Made by a program: the position numbers and the translations under genes. Below are positions 14,335 through 21,651 of a stretch of 64,000 nucleotides of DNA, piece after piece. Each line of letters opens with the position of its first letter. The stretch's first letter is position 1. Origin of the DNA: Azoarcus_F sp048158365 (GTDB lineage Bacteria > Pseudomonadota > Gammaproteobacteria > Burkholderiales > Rhodocyclaceae); assembly GCA_048158365.1 (NCBI GenBank), contig JBLLNL010000003.1; one strand, 5' to 3'. Under the pieces are notes generated by a model that worked only from the letters and a program-made list of their open reading frames with translations, had not been told where the DNA came from and searched no databases.

Positions 14335-15633
14335 CTAATAACCCAGAGCGCCCGGCAACCACAGCGCAATGGACGGGAAGATCACGATCAGCAGCAAGGC
14401 ACAGCACATCGCGATCAGAAACCACACGACCCACTTGATGGTGTGTTCCATGCGGACCTTGGCGATCCTGCACGAGACCATCAGATTGACCGCGATCGGC
14501 GGCGTGAACTGGCCGAGCGCGATCATCATCGTCAGTATGACCCCGAACCAGACCAGATCCCACTGATAGAACAGTGCAATCGGCATCAGGATCGGAATGA
14601 AGATCAGAAAGATGGACACGCCATCAAGCACCATGCCGACCGCCACCAGCAGCAGCAGGATCAGGAAGAGCACGCCATACTCGCCCAGACCGGACCCGGT
14701 GATCGCGCGGGTCACCGGGTCGATGATGCCCAGCGTGTTCAGCGAAAAGGCGAAAATGCCGGCCAGTGACACGACCAGCAGAATCACCGCCGACAGTTCG
14801 CCGGCGTCACGCAGCACGTGGAACAGATCCCGGACCGATATCGTCCGGTAGATGACCATGCCGACGAACAGGCCATAGAACACCGCGACCACCGCGGCCT
14901 CGGTCGGCGTGAACCAGCCCGCCCGCATGCCGCCGAGGATCAGCACCGGTGCGGCCAGCCCCCAGGCGGCTTCGCGGAAGCTCTTCCAGAATGGCGGACG
15001 GGGCAGGCTCGCCTCGTTTGCACCCATGCCGTACTTGCGCGACAGCCATACCGACGGAATGATGAACGCGATGCCGACCAGCAGACCCGGTAGCAGGCCG
15101 GCGGCGAACAGCGCCGGCACCGACGCGCCGGGCACCAGCACCGAATACACGATCAGCGCGATCGACGGCGGAATCAGAATGTCGATCGCGGCCGACGCGC
15201 CGATCACGCTCGCCGAGAACGCACCCGGATAACCTGCGCGCGACATCGCCACGATCATCACGCCGCCGACCGCCGCCGCGGTGGCCGGACCCGAGCCGGA
15301 GATCCCGCCCATCAGCATCGCGACCGCGACCGCGACCAGCGGCAGCATGCCCGGCCCACGACCGACGATGGACACCGCAAAATTGACCAGCCGCAGCGCC
15401 ACGCCGGAACGCTCGAAGATGGTGCCCACCAGCACGAACATCGGAATCGCGAGCAGCGGATACTTGCCCAGTCCGGCATAGAAGTTCTGGGGCACGGCCA
15501 GCAGACCGAACCAGTAGGTCTCACTGTTGGCCAATGCGATCGCGGCCGCACCGGCCAGACCGAGCGCGGCACCGACCGGCACGCCCGCCATCATCGTCAC
15601 GACGAAGATCGCGAACAACAGGACTGCGATCAT
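14335..15633 (-). CDS. dctM: TRAP transporter large permease DctM
   Basis: A 432-aa inner-membrane protein with about twelve hydrophobic segments. Family blocks include IPMFVLVGTIFERSGVA, GGISGSGPATAAAVGGVMI and DILIPPSIALIVYSVL. The last is the conserved I-P-P-S region of the transport path. The ATG at 15633 overlaps the dctQ stop (ATGA). It uses a sodium gradient to import the substrate handed over by DctP. Confidence 0.92.
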   Translation of the reverse strand: MIAVLLFAIFVVTMMAGVPVGAALGLAGAAAIALANSETYWFGLLAVPQNFYAGLGKYPLLAIPMFVLVGTIFERSGVALRLVNFAVSIVGRGPGMLPLVAVAVAMLMGGISGSGPATAAAVGGVMIVAMSRAGYPGAFSASVIGASAAIDILIPPSIALIVYSVLVPGASVPALFAAGLLPGLLVGIAFIIPSVWLSRKYGMGANEASLPRPPFWKSFREAAWGLAAPVLILGGMRAGWFTPTEAAVVAVFYGLFVGMVIYRTISVRDLFHVLRDAGELSAVILLVVSLAGIFAFSLNTLGIIDPVTRAITGSGLGEYGVLFLILLLLVAVGMVLDGVSIFLIFIPILMPIALFYQWDLVWFGVILTMMIALGQFTPPIAVNLMVSCRIAKVRMEHTIKWVVWFLIAMCCALLLIVIFPSIALWLPGALGY

Positions 15634-16166
15634 GCTGCGGCCCTGCCCCGGATGAACAGGCCAAACGCGCGCAATGCGATGCCGGCCGACACGACCGGCA
15701 GCCAGATCGTGTACCACCATTGCGGGATGCCGATGCCGGGCGAGGTCTCGAAGTAGCGATAGTCGTCCCAGACGACGCGTGCGCTGAGGACCGCGATCAA
15801 CAAGAACAGCACCGTGACCATGAGTGCGCCGAAGCGCAGCAGCATGCGACGCCGCGCCTGCGAGCCCTGATCCGAGAAGTACTCGATGCGGATGTGACGA
15901 TTGCGCGCCACCGCGGCCGATGCAGCGACCAGCGTCAGCAGGATCATCAGGAAGATCGAGATCTCTTCGGTCCAGGCAAAGGACTGGTTCGTGAAATAGC
16001 GGGTCAGCACGTTCGCGAACGTGATCAGCGCGAGCGCACCCATGATCAGCACGGTCAGCCAGTCTTCGATCGCGAGCGGGACGCGCGCCCGCGCAGTCTC
16101 CCCGGTCTCGGCTGCCGCCTCCTCTGGCTCCCGCGCATCGAGCTTGCGATCGGTCGTCTCAGGCAT
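15630..16166 (-). CDS. dctQ: TRAP transporter small permease DctQ
   Basis: A 178-aa protein with a polar N-terminus and four membrane segments. FTNQSFAWTEEISIFLMIL (about 65–83) is the W-x-E-E/D hallmark of DctQ. Its ATG at 16166 overlaps the end of the E1-beta gene and its stop overlaps dctM, so all three are translationally coupled. Confidence 0.88.
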   Translation of the reverse strand: MPETTDRKLDAREPEEAAAETGETARARVPLAIEDWLTVLIMGALALITFANVLTRYFTNQSFAWTEEISIFLMILLTLVAASAAVARNRHIRIEYFSDQGSQARRRMLLRFGALMVTVLFLLIAVLSARVVWDDYRYFETSPGIGIPQWWYTIWLPVVSAGIALRAFGLFIRGRAAA

Positions 16167-17142
16167 GGTCCGCCTCCGCCCTGGCGAGTCCGGTGAGCGC
16201 GTGCGCGCCGGCGACGATCGCGTCCACGCCGACCCGGGATTCGGCCTCGAGCACCGGCGAGTAGCCGACCGGAATGCGTGGTGCACCGAGGCGGCGGACA
16301 CGGCAACCGGTTTCCTCGGCGGCGGTCGCCGCGATCTCGGCGCCAAAACCCGCCGCCTGCACCGCTTCATGCACGACCAACAGCCGGCCGGTTCGGGCAC
16401 ACGAGGACAGCACCGTCTCCCGGTCCCATGGCCAGATCGTGCGCAGATCGATCAGCTCCACCCCGATGCCCGCGGCTTCGAGCGCATCGCACGCCGCGGC
16501 GCACACCGACACCTGTCGGCTCCAGCTCACCATCGTCAGGTCGGCGCCCGTCCGCAACGTGCCGGCTTTGCCCAGGGCGGTGACGCTGCCCGGTTCGACT
16601 TCGCCCTGGCTGCCCCACAGGGTCTTGTGTTCCATGTAGATCACCGGATCGCCGCATCCCAGCGCCGAACGCAGCAAACCGTAGTTGTCCTGCGGGGTCG
16701 CGGGACATACGACGACCACCCCGGGCAGATGCGCGAACCAGCTCTCCAGCGACTGCGAATGCTGTGCTGCGGACGCGTCCCAGATACCGTTGGGCATGCG
16801 CACGACCAGCGGCACCCGGCCCTGCCCGCCGAACATGTAGCGGTTCTTCGCGGCCTGATTGACGATCTCGTCCATCGCGCACAACGCGAAATCCACCACC
16901 CGCATCTCGACCACCGGCCGAAGCCCGGCCAGCGCCATGCCGACCCCGGCACCCAGGATCGCGGCTTCGCTGATCGGCGTGTCGATCACCCGCTCCGCGC
17001 CGAAGCGGGTCTGCAGTCCGGAGTATTGCCCGAAGATGCCGCCGCGACCCACGTCCTCACCGAGCACGACCACCCGGCTGTCGGCCGTCATCTCCTCCTG
17101 CAGCGCCAACACCGCGGCCTGTGCATAGGTCATCACCGCCAT
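16159..17142 (-). CDS. 2-oxo acid / acetoin dehydrogenase E1 component, beta subunit
   Basis: A 327-aa transketolase-type protein. It opens MAVMTYAQAAVLALQEEM. LGEDVGRGGIFG, VIDTPISEAAILGAGVGMAL and EMRVVDFALCAMDEIVNQAAK are standard for PDHB/AcoB/BkdB proteins, including the catalytic-site Glu in SE. The C-terminal transketolase domain has VHEAVQAAGFGAEIAA. The start at 17142 has GGAG eight nt upstream and overlaps the alpha-subunit stop by 10 nt. With E1-alpha it forms the alpha2beta2 decarboxylase. No E2 gene is near. Confidence 0.88.
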   Translation of the reverse strand: MAVMTYAQAAVLALQEEMTADSRVVVLGEDVGRGGIFGQYSGLQTRFGAERVIDTPISEAAILGAGVGMALAGLRPVVEMRVVDFALCAMDEIVNQAAKNRYMFGGQGRVPLVVRMPNGIWDASAAQHSQSLESWFAHLPGVVVVCPATPQDNYGLLRSALGCGDPVIYMEHKTLWGSQGEVEPGSVTALGKAGTLRTGADLTMVSWSRQVSVCAAACDALEAAGIGVELIDLRTIWPWDRETVLSSCARTGRLLVVHEAVQAAGFGAEIAATAAEETGCRVRRLGAPRIPVGYSPVLEAESRVGVDAIVAGAHALTGLARAEADHA

Positions 17143-18155
17143 TGGCCGGCTCCGGTGGTCTGAACATCGGTATAGGCGGCACCCGGATCGGGCCATGGCG
17201 CGAGTTCGGCCGCCGCAACCGCAGCCTCCACCTCCTGCGCCGCCTCACGATCGATCGCGTCGAGCAACGCCAATTCGCCCTTGCTCCCCGCCATCGCGAT
17301 AAAGGCGAGCCGCGCGCGCCCGACCGGGTCACCCTTCAGCGCCTCGGCCAGTTCGGCCGGATCGCGATAGCCCGCCGGGTCCACCGACACATGGCCCTTG
17401 ATCCGGTATGTGATCGCGTGCAGCAGATGCGGTCCGCGTCCGTCGCGCACCCGCTGGACCAGGTCGCCGGCGGCCTCGTACACCGCGAGCACATCGTTGC
17501 CGTCGACGCTGAAGGACGGGATGTCGAAACCGGCCGCGCGCGCGGAGGCGCCCTCGCCGGCCGTCATCGGGCCGCTTGCCGTGGTCGCACTCCAGCGATT
17601 GTCCTCGCACACGAACAACACCGGCAGTCCGAACACCTTCGCCCAGTTCAAGGACTCCAGAAACGGCCCGCGGTTGATCGCACCGTCACCGAAGAAGCAT
17701 ACGGTCAGGCCCGGGCGCCGCTGCAGCTTCTGCGCATGCGCCGCCCCGACTGCAATCGGCATTCCCGCTGCCACCACGCCGTTCGCGCCCAGCATGCCGA
17801 CCGAAAAGTCGGCGATATGCATCGAGCCGCCCTTGCCACCGTTGAAACCCGATGCCTTGCCGAACAGCTCCGCCATCATGCCCGCGAGGTCGGCGCCCTT
17901 GGCCAGCGTATGCCCGTGGCCGCGATGCGTCGAGGTCAGATAGTCGTCAGCAGCCAGATGGGCGCAGACCCCGGCGGCCACGGCCTCCTGACCGGTCGAC
18001 AGATGCAGCGGCCCGCGCACCCTGGCGGTTCCATCCGCCGACTTGCCATAGGCGCTCACGCCCCCCTGACTGGCGGCCTCCGCTGCATTCTCGAACGCCC
18101 TGATCCGGACCATGGTCCGGTACAGCGCGACCAATGTCTCGCGTCTTTCCTCCAA
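17133..18155 (-). CDS. 2-oxo acid / acetoin dehydrogenase E1 component, alpha subunit
   Basis: A 340-aa thiamine diphosphate enzyme. The cofactor motif is GDGAINRGPFLESLNWA (G-D-G to N, about 170). The substrate entrance has GGKGGSMHIAD and THRGHGH, and ARAAGFDIPSFSVDGND is typical of AcoA/PdhA. The start is TTG 18155 with AGAGG upstream; the next Met (18113) lacks a ribosome site. It heads an operon E1-alpha, E1-beta, dctQ, dctM, dctP. Substrate could be acetoin, pyruvate or a branched 2-oxo acid; sequence reading alone cannot choose. Confidence 0.87.
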   Translation of the reverse strand: MEERRETLVALYRTMVRIRAFENAAEAASQGGVSAYGKSADGTARVRGPLHLSTGQEAVAAGVCAHLAADDYLTSTHRGHGHTLAKGADLAGMMAELFGKASGFNGGKGGSMHIADFSVGMLGANGVVAAGMPIAVGAAHAQKLQRRPGLTVCFFGDGAINRGPFLESLNWAKVFGLPVLFVCEDNRWSATTASGPMTAGEGASARAAGFDIPSFSVDGNDVLAVYEAAGDLVQRVRDGRGPHLLHAITYRIKGHVSVDPAGYRDPAELAEALKGDPVGRARLAFIAMAGSKGELALLDAIDREAAQEVEAAVAAAELAPWPDPGAAYTDVQTTGAGQWR

Positions 18156-18169
18156 GGCTCCGCCTCTCT

Positions 18170-18189
18170 GTTTATGTTTATGTGTAAAC
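18170..18189. promoter_or_regulatory. Inverted repeat before the E1/TRAP operon
   Basis: GTTTA-N10-TAAAC lies 15 bp upstream of the TTG start, and GTTTAT is repeated within it. It looks like an operator for a dimeric regulator; none is encoded nearby. Confidence 0.4.
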
Positions 18190-18230
18190 GGCCTAGGGGC
18201 GAGTATCCCTGCCAGCGAGGAGTCCAGTCA

Positions 18231-18344
18231 ATGCCTGACGCGTCCGCACCGGTCGCCGTTCCGGCCGACACGCCCCGTACCGCAACCCGTCCTCGTCGCA
18301 CCATCGTGCCGCACGGTATCGAGAAGCATCGCGAACAGAATTGA
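18231..18344 (+). CDS. Possible 37-aa small protein before tRNA-fMet
   Basis: ATG 18231 is preceded by GAGGAG nine nt upstream and the ORF ends just before the tRNA promoter. The product (MPDASAPVAVPADTPRTATR onward) is proline/arginine-rich and ends HGIEKHREQN. No family recognised; the good ribosome site is the main support. Confidence 0.4.
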   Translation: MPDASAPVAVPADTPRTATRPRRTIVPHGIEKHREQN

Positions 18345-18383
18345 CATGGAGCAGCCCATCGCCTATAGTTGCGTTCTCCAGAC

Positions 18384-18460
<77 letters not shown>

Positions 18461-18476
18461 ACAAAACAAGCACTTA

Positions 18477-18504
18477 GCCCGGTTCAAAAGACCGGGCTTT
18501 TTGT
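18477..18504 (+). terminator. Terminator after tRNA-fMet
   Basis: AGCCCGGT, loop, ACCGGGCT, then TTTTT, 17 bp after the tRNA. A second such terminator lies after attR. The next 248 bp (to 18752) show no gene. Confidence 0.8.
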
Positions 18505-18752
18505 TGCTTTGTCGTGGTGTAAGCACTTTGTAAGCGCTGGCAAGCAATGCCGATGGAGGCACGCGGCAAAATGTCCGCATGCGATGCGGACACTCAGTGG
18601 ACTTCATCAGGATGATGCATCCCTTCAGATCCGCTCTCTTCTGACATGACGTTGCATGTTCATCGCTGTCGTCGCAGACAGAAAATCGAGCCGCACGCAT
18701 TAGTCTGCATCGCGCCGCGCACTGCGTCACGCTTCGAACCGAAAATCGCCCG

Positions 18753-19355
18753 TCATCGGCAGTCAAGCGTAATTTCAGAGAACGCCTGCATTTCCTGAAC
18801 GTAGCGCTCACCCATTTGCTGGGCACGCTGTTCATCGTTGCGCAGAATCGACATCACCGCCTCAAGGTGAAACCCGGTTGCTGTCGCCAGGGCATCCCGT
18901 GCCGGCACAACGCACGACGTCACACTCATGTTGCGCAGATCCCGGTGGATTGCCTGCAACGCTCCAATGGGCCCGCTCGCAGCAAGGCGCGGTGTGACTT
19001 CCAGCACCTTGATTGCATCGTCCCACTTTTCGGCCACCCGCTGCACGCGCTCGAGCGAGTCAAGGTTTGCGGCGCGCTCGGCTTCCTTGGCTTGCCGGTC
19101 CGCATGAACAAAATACGCGCCCGCGGCTATCGCACCAATGATCAAGAGGGCACCGACCCATCGCTTCGCCCCGCCAGAGCCCGCAGATCCGTCTGCGCCG
19201 AAGCTATCGCGCTCAATCATTGTAGAGCGTACGCTGCGCGGCGCGGCATTGCGCGCGGCTGCCTTGGCGTACACCCGACCGCATTTCGGGCACTCATAAT
19301 CAGGTGCCGTATCTTCGGGTTGTCTCGTGTAGCCGCAGGATGGACAAGTCGTCAT
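18753..19355 (-). CDS. Membrane-anchored zinc-ribbon protein (element cargo)
   Basis: A 200-aa protein. TCPSCGYTRQ and YECPKCGRVY (residues 3–33) form a four-cysteine zinc ribbon. A single membrane helix follows at about 68–86 (WVGALLIIGAIAAGAYFVHA). Beyond it is a soluble helical domain with cysteines SCVVPARD and LDCR at the end. The ATG at 19355 overlaps the stop of the upstream gene. Such ribbon-plus-helix proteins are common but poorly understood. Position at the attL end marks it as cargo. Confidence 0.72.
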   Translation of the reverse strand: MTTCPSCGYTRQPEDTAPDYECPKCGRVYAKAAARNAAPRSVRSTMIERDSFGADGSAGSGGAKRWVGALLIIGAIAAGAYFVHADRQAKEAERAANLDSLERVQRVAEKWDDAIKVLEVTPRLAASGPIGALQAIHRDLRNMSVTSCVVPARDALATATGFHLEAVMSILRNDEQRAQQMGERYVQEMQAFSEITLDCR

Positions 19356-19801
19356 TTGCAATCCATGAACTCGCGCGAACGCAGGTCTCGCGCATTTGCT
19401 TTTTCGCGCCGAATGTTCTCGGGCACCACGAACCGATCAGCCAGATATTCCGCACTCTCGCGCCGTCGCGTCGTGTAGTCGCAGTCGATCTGTTTCGAGG
19501 TTCGCTCCCATCGCCGGTCGTGTTCGGACTGCCGTTGCGCGGCCGTGCGCTGGCGCTGCCTGTCGGCCTCGCCGCGCTCCAGTTCCATTTGCCGCCGCAA
19601 CTGCATCATCCTGGCGCGCTCGGCCGCCATGGGGTCGCCCTGCCCGGCCGCAGGTGCAGCATTGATCCGGTCCGCATCAGGCGCACACGGCACCTGTGAA
19701 AACGTGGTGCGCCCATCGACAACGCACCGATACACGGTCTGAGCATTCGCGCACACCGGTAAAGCAGCGAACGCGACGACGAGTGTAAGCGCCTTGAACA
19801 T
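19352..19801 (-). CDS. Secreted DUF4124-like protein (element cargo)
   Basis: A 149-aa protein with a signal peptide cut near CANAQ. The segment TVYRCVVDGRTTFSQVPCA directly after it is typical of DUF4124 (Y-x-C/W…G…FSD…PC). A long charged coiled coil (RMMQLRRQMELERGEADRQR region) and a C-terminal part with CDY and MDCK follow. It is coupled to the zinc-ribbon gene by an ATGA overlap, so the two products probably act together at the envelope. Confidence 0.75.
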   Translation of the reverse strand: MFKALTLVVAFAALPVCANAQTVYRCVVDGRTTFSQVPCAPDADRINAAPAAGQGDPMAAERARMMQLRRQMELERGEADRQRQRTAAQRQSEHDRRWERTSKQIDCDYTTRRRESAEYLADRFVVPENIRREKANARDLRSREFMDCK

Positions 19802-20111
19802 GCAGGCATCCCCATCAATTTGGCGTTGCGCCGCTTGAACTCACCATCACTACGCAGAAATCGCCATGAATGTAGGGAAGAGTGTGCAGGAATACGCGTC
19901 ACGTGACCACTGCACGAAAGCGATAGAGGTTCAACCGAAACAGTGTTGCCCTTCACTTCACAGCCGGCCATGAATGCAAACAGGAACCGAATCACTCGTC
20001 ACAGCGCAGTGAGTTTCAATCAATCACGAAGCCTCCAACAGACGGACCTACAAGAACGACCACATCTCGTGGTTCGGCCGAACCACCCCCAGGCTATTCA
20101 CCGTTCGACGG
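19802..20111. other. Gap between cargo and packaging-like genes
   Basis: About 310 bp with no supported gene. It is less GC-rich than its surroundings and probably holds the cargo operon promoter and the end of the element's main transcript. Confidence 0.5.
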
Positions 20112-20573
20112 TCAGGCTTCGTCCTGGTCGGTGCGGCCATGCAAAAACGCGAGAATCGCCTTCTCAAGCTCCACGGCATCAACTTCGCGTGCAGCGCTCG
20201 GGATGCCCTCGGGGTCGGTCAGGGCGTGCAGCACGAGCGCATCGTCGCCAGCGAGACCGAAGCGACGAAGCACAGCGGCACTCACCCGGTCGCGAACATC
20301 GGTTCGGCCCTTCGTCATCAAGTCGTGCTGAGTGCGGATGGCGGTTGCAATCAGGTCAGGACCACCGGCGCAGAGTTCATCCCGGAAATGCTCGTGCAGT
20401 GTCGCAAGGGTGATTCCTGCCTTGCCCGTCTTGGGGTCGCAGACTTGGGTCGCGATGGCGGCGTGAGGCATCCCCCATCCGGCCAGCACGCGGACAAGTT
20501 GCCGGGCTTCGTCATCGAAGGCGATAGGCGGGTTCCGGGTCGGACGCTTCGTCGTGGTCTTGCGGGCGGTCAT
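20112..20573 (-). CDS. Hypothetical element protein, possible HTH
   Basis: A 153-aa protein with a basic start. A region about 20–65 (DDEARQLVRVLAGWGMPHAA, then TLATLHEHFRDEL) reads like the helix-turn-helix of small terminase or resolvase-type proteins. The ATG at 20573 follows GAGGAAAG. It lies downstream of the DUF5681 gene, a usual place for packaging-related genes. Function uncertain. Confidence 0.62.
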   Translation of the reverse strand: MTARKTTTKRPTRNPPIAFDDEARQLVRVLAGWGMPHAAIATQVCDPKTGKAGITLATLHEHFRDELCAGGPDLIATAIRTQHDLMTKGRTDVRDRVSAAVLRRFGLAGDDALVLHALTDPEGIPSAAREVDAVELEKAILAFLHGRTDQDEA

Positions 20574-20641
20574 CGGGGCTTTCCTCTTGGATCAATCCGA
20601 ACGGTTGCGGAAGGGTCGGCAAGGGTTCAGGAACGGTTCGG

Positions 20642-21079
20642 TTACTTCCTGCTCTCGCTCGCATCCTCCAGGGCGGAGATACGTCGCTCCAGGTCGGCGG
20701 ACTCGATGAATCTTCGGCGGGCGTCCAGGATGTTCGTCAGAGTCATCCCCTCACCCGGCAACAGGTCGCCAGTCGATACGGCTCGGGTCACGTCGGCTTG
20801 TGCAGCGTCGAGACCGGCCAGGGTCGAGAGGTCTGGCAGATCAAACAGAATCGGGCGCTCGCGGACCGGCGGGGCCAGTCGCTCCATGACCAACTTCATC
20901 GCGGTCATGTCGCCCACGAGAGCGGCGTCGATACACGCCTGAGTGATGGTCTCGGCTTGCCCTTCCATCAGCGCCAGGACCGCCATCGTCGCCTTGTTGC
21001 GGGTGCCCTTGGGCTTGCCCCTCGGGTTCCCGCTTTGCCCCGGCTTCCATGCGCCTGCTCTCGCTCGTTTCTGGTTCAC
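20642..21079 (-). CDS. DUF5681 domain protein
   Basis: A 145-aa protein starting at GTG 21079 (GGAG eight nt upstream). AWKPGQSGNPRGKPKGTRNK (about 9–28) is the DUF5681 signature, a conserved basic N-terminal segment of proteins that often sit beside phage terminase or integrase genes. A helical body and a coiled-coil end (LERRISALEDA) follow. The longer frame to 21151 lacks a start signal. It may be the packaging-specificity factor of this capsid-less element. Confidence 0.72.
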   Translation of the reverse strand: MNQKRARAGAWKPGQSGNPRGKPKGTRNKATMAVLALMEGQAETITQACIDAALVGDMTAMKLVMERLAPPVRERPILFDLPDLSTLAGLDAAQADVTRAVSTGDLLPGEGMTLTNILDARRRFIESADLERRISALEDASESRK

Positions 21080-21190
21080 TTCGTGCTCTCCATTTGCAAT
21101 ATCAGCGGGTGTGCTTCGTGCGTTGCCAGCGAGCACCCGCTGATGGGCCACGGAAAAGGGCCAGGGGCGGTTCTGGCACCTTGCCCACCC

Positions 21191-21502
21191 TCACGCCTTG
21201 CCCTCGGTCGAGACCGGGCAGACGGCCTCCACAGCGGCCCTCAGCGGGTCGTCCGGGCCAGTGTGCGAGCGGACCAGCGCCAGGACCAGATTCAGACGGT
21301 CTCGAAGTCGCTCGGTCGCGTGGTCGAGGTCGGTCGGCAGGTGGTATCCCGCCATCTTCGCCAGGACATCCAGGTGACAGCGGTCCAGGGTGATGCAGTC
21401 ATCCCCGAAACCGTTTCCGAGTTGGGTCAGGGTGATGCGCCCGTCTTCCTCGTGCTCGATTTCCAACTGGTTGATGAAGGTTCCGGTCTTGGAATTGGTC
21501 AT
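21191..21502 (-). CDS. Hypothetical 103-aa protein
   Basis: A soluble protein with an N-terminal beta-rich half (INQLEIEHEEDGRITLTQLG) and a helical C-terminal half. The ATG overlaps the stop of the iteron ORF (ATGA). The position equals that of erf in the other element, but there is no ERF motif. Function unknown. Confidence 0.62.
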   Translation of the reverse strand: MTNSKTGTFINQLEIEHEEDGRITLTQLGNGFGDDCITLDRCHLDVLAKMAGYHLPTDLDHATERLRDRLNLVLALVRSHTGPDDPLRAAVEAVCPVSTEGKA

Positions 21503-21651
21503 GCTGCGGAGTCCTTTGCAAGGCAGGTTTCTTTCCCGAAATTCCCGAAACGGGAAAATTCAGGAAGTCCGGGTTTTCCCGTTTTTCCCGCTCCCCCTTT
21601 AGGGGGGCGGGACCAGCGGGAAGGAACGGGAAGGAAAATCAGGGAAGCCAT
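21499..21651 (-). CDS. Small ORF overlapping the helicase stop and containing iterons
   Basis: A 50-aa ORF beginning MASLIFLPVPSRWSRP at ATG 21651, again 13 nt before the helicase stop, and ending in an ATGA overlap with the next gene. Its C-terminal part (RFGNFGKE) comes from the TTCCCGAAA repeats. It matches the arrangement at 5293–5601 although the sequence is shorter. Confidence 0.5.
   Translation of the reverse strand: MASLIFLPVPSRWSRPPKGGAGKTGKPGLPEFSRFGNFGKETCLAKDSAA
21530..21635. repeat. Iteron-like repeats with a hairpin; candidate origin
   Basis: TTTCCCGAAA (21533–21542) runs directly into ATTCCCGAAA (21541–21550) and an inverted CGGGAAAA. TTTTCCCG twice, a CCCCCT-TT-AGGGGG hairpin (21593–21606) and CGGGAAGGA repeats follow. 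The order repeats-hairpin-inverted repeats is the same as at 5435–5580 in the other element, also just downstream of the helicase gene. Confidence 0.68.
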
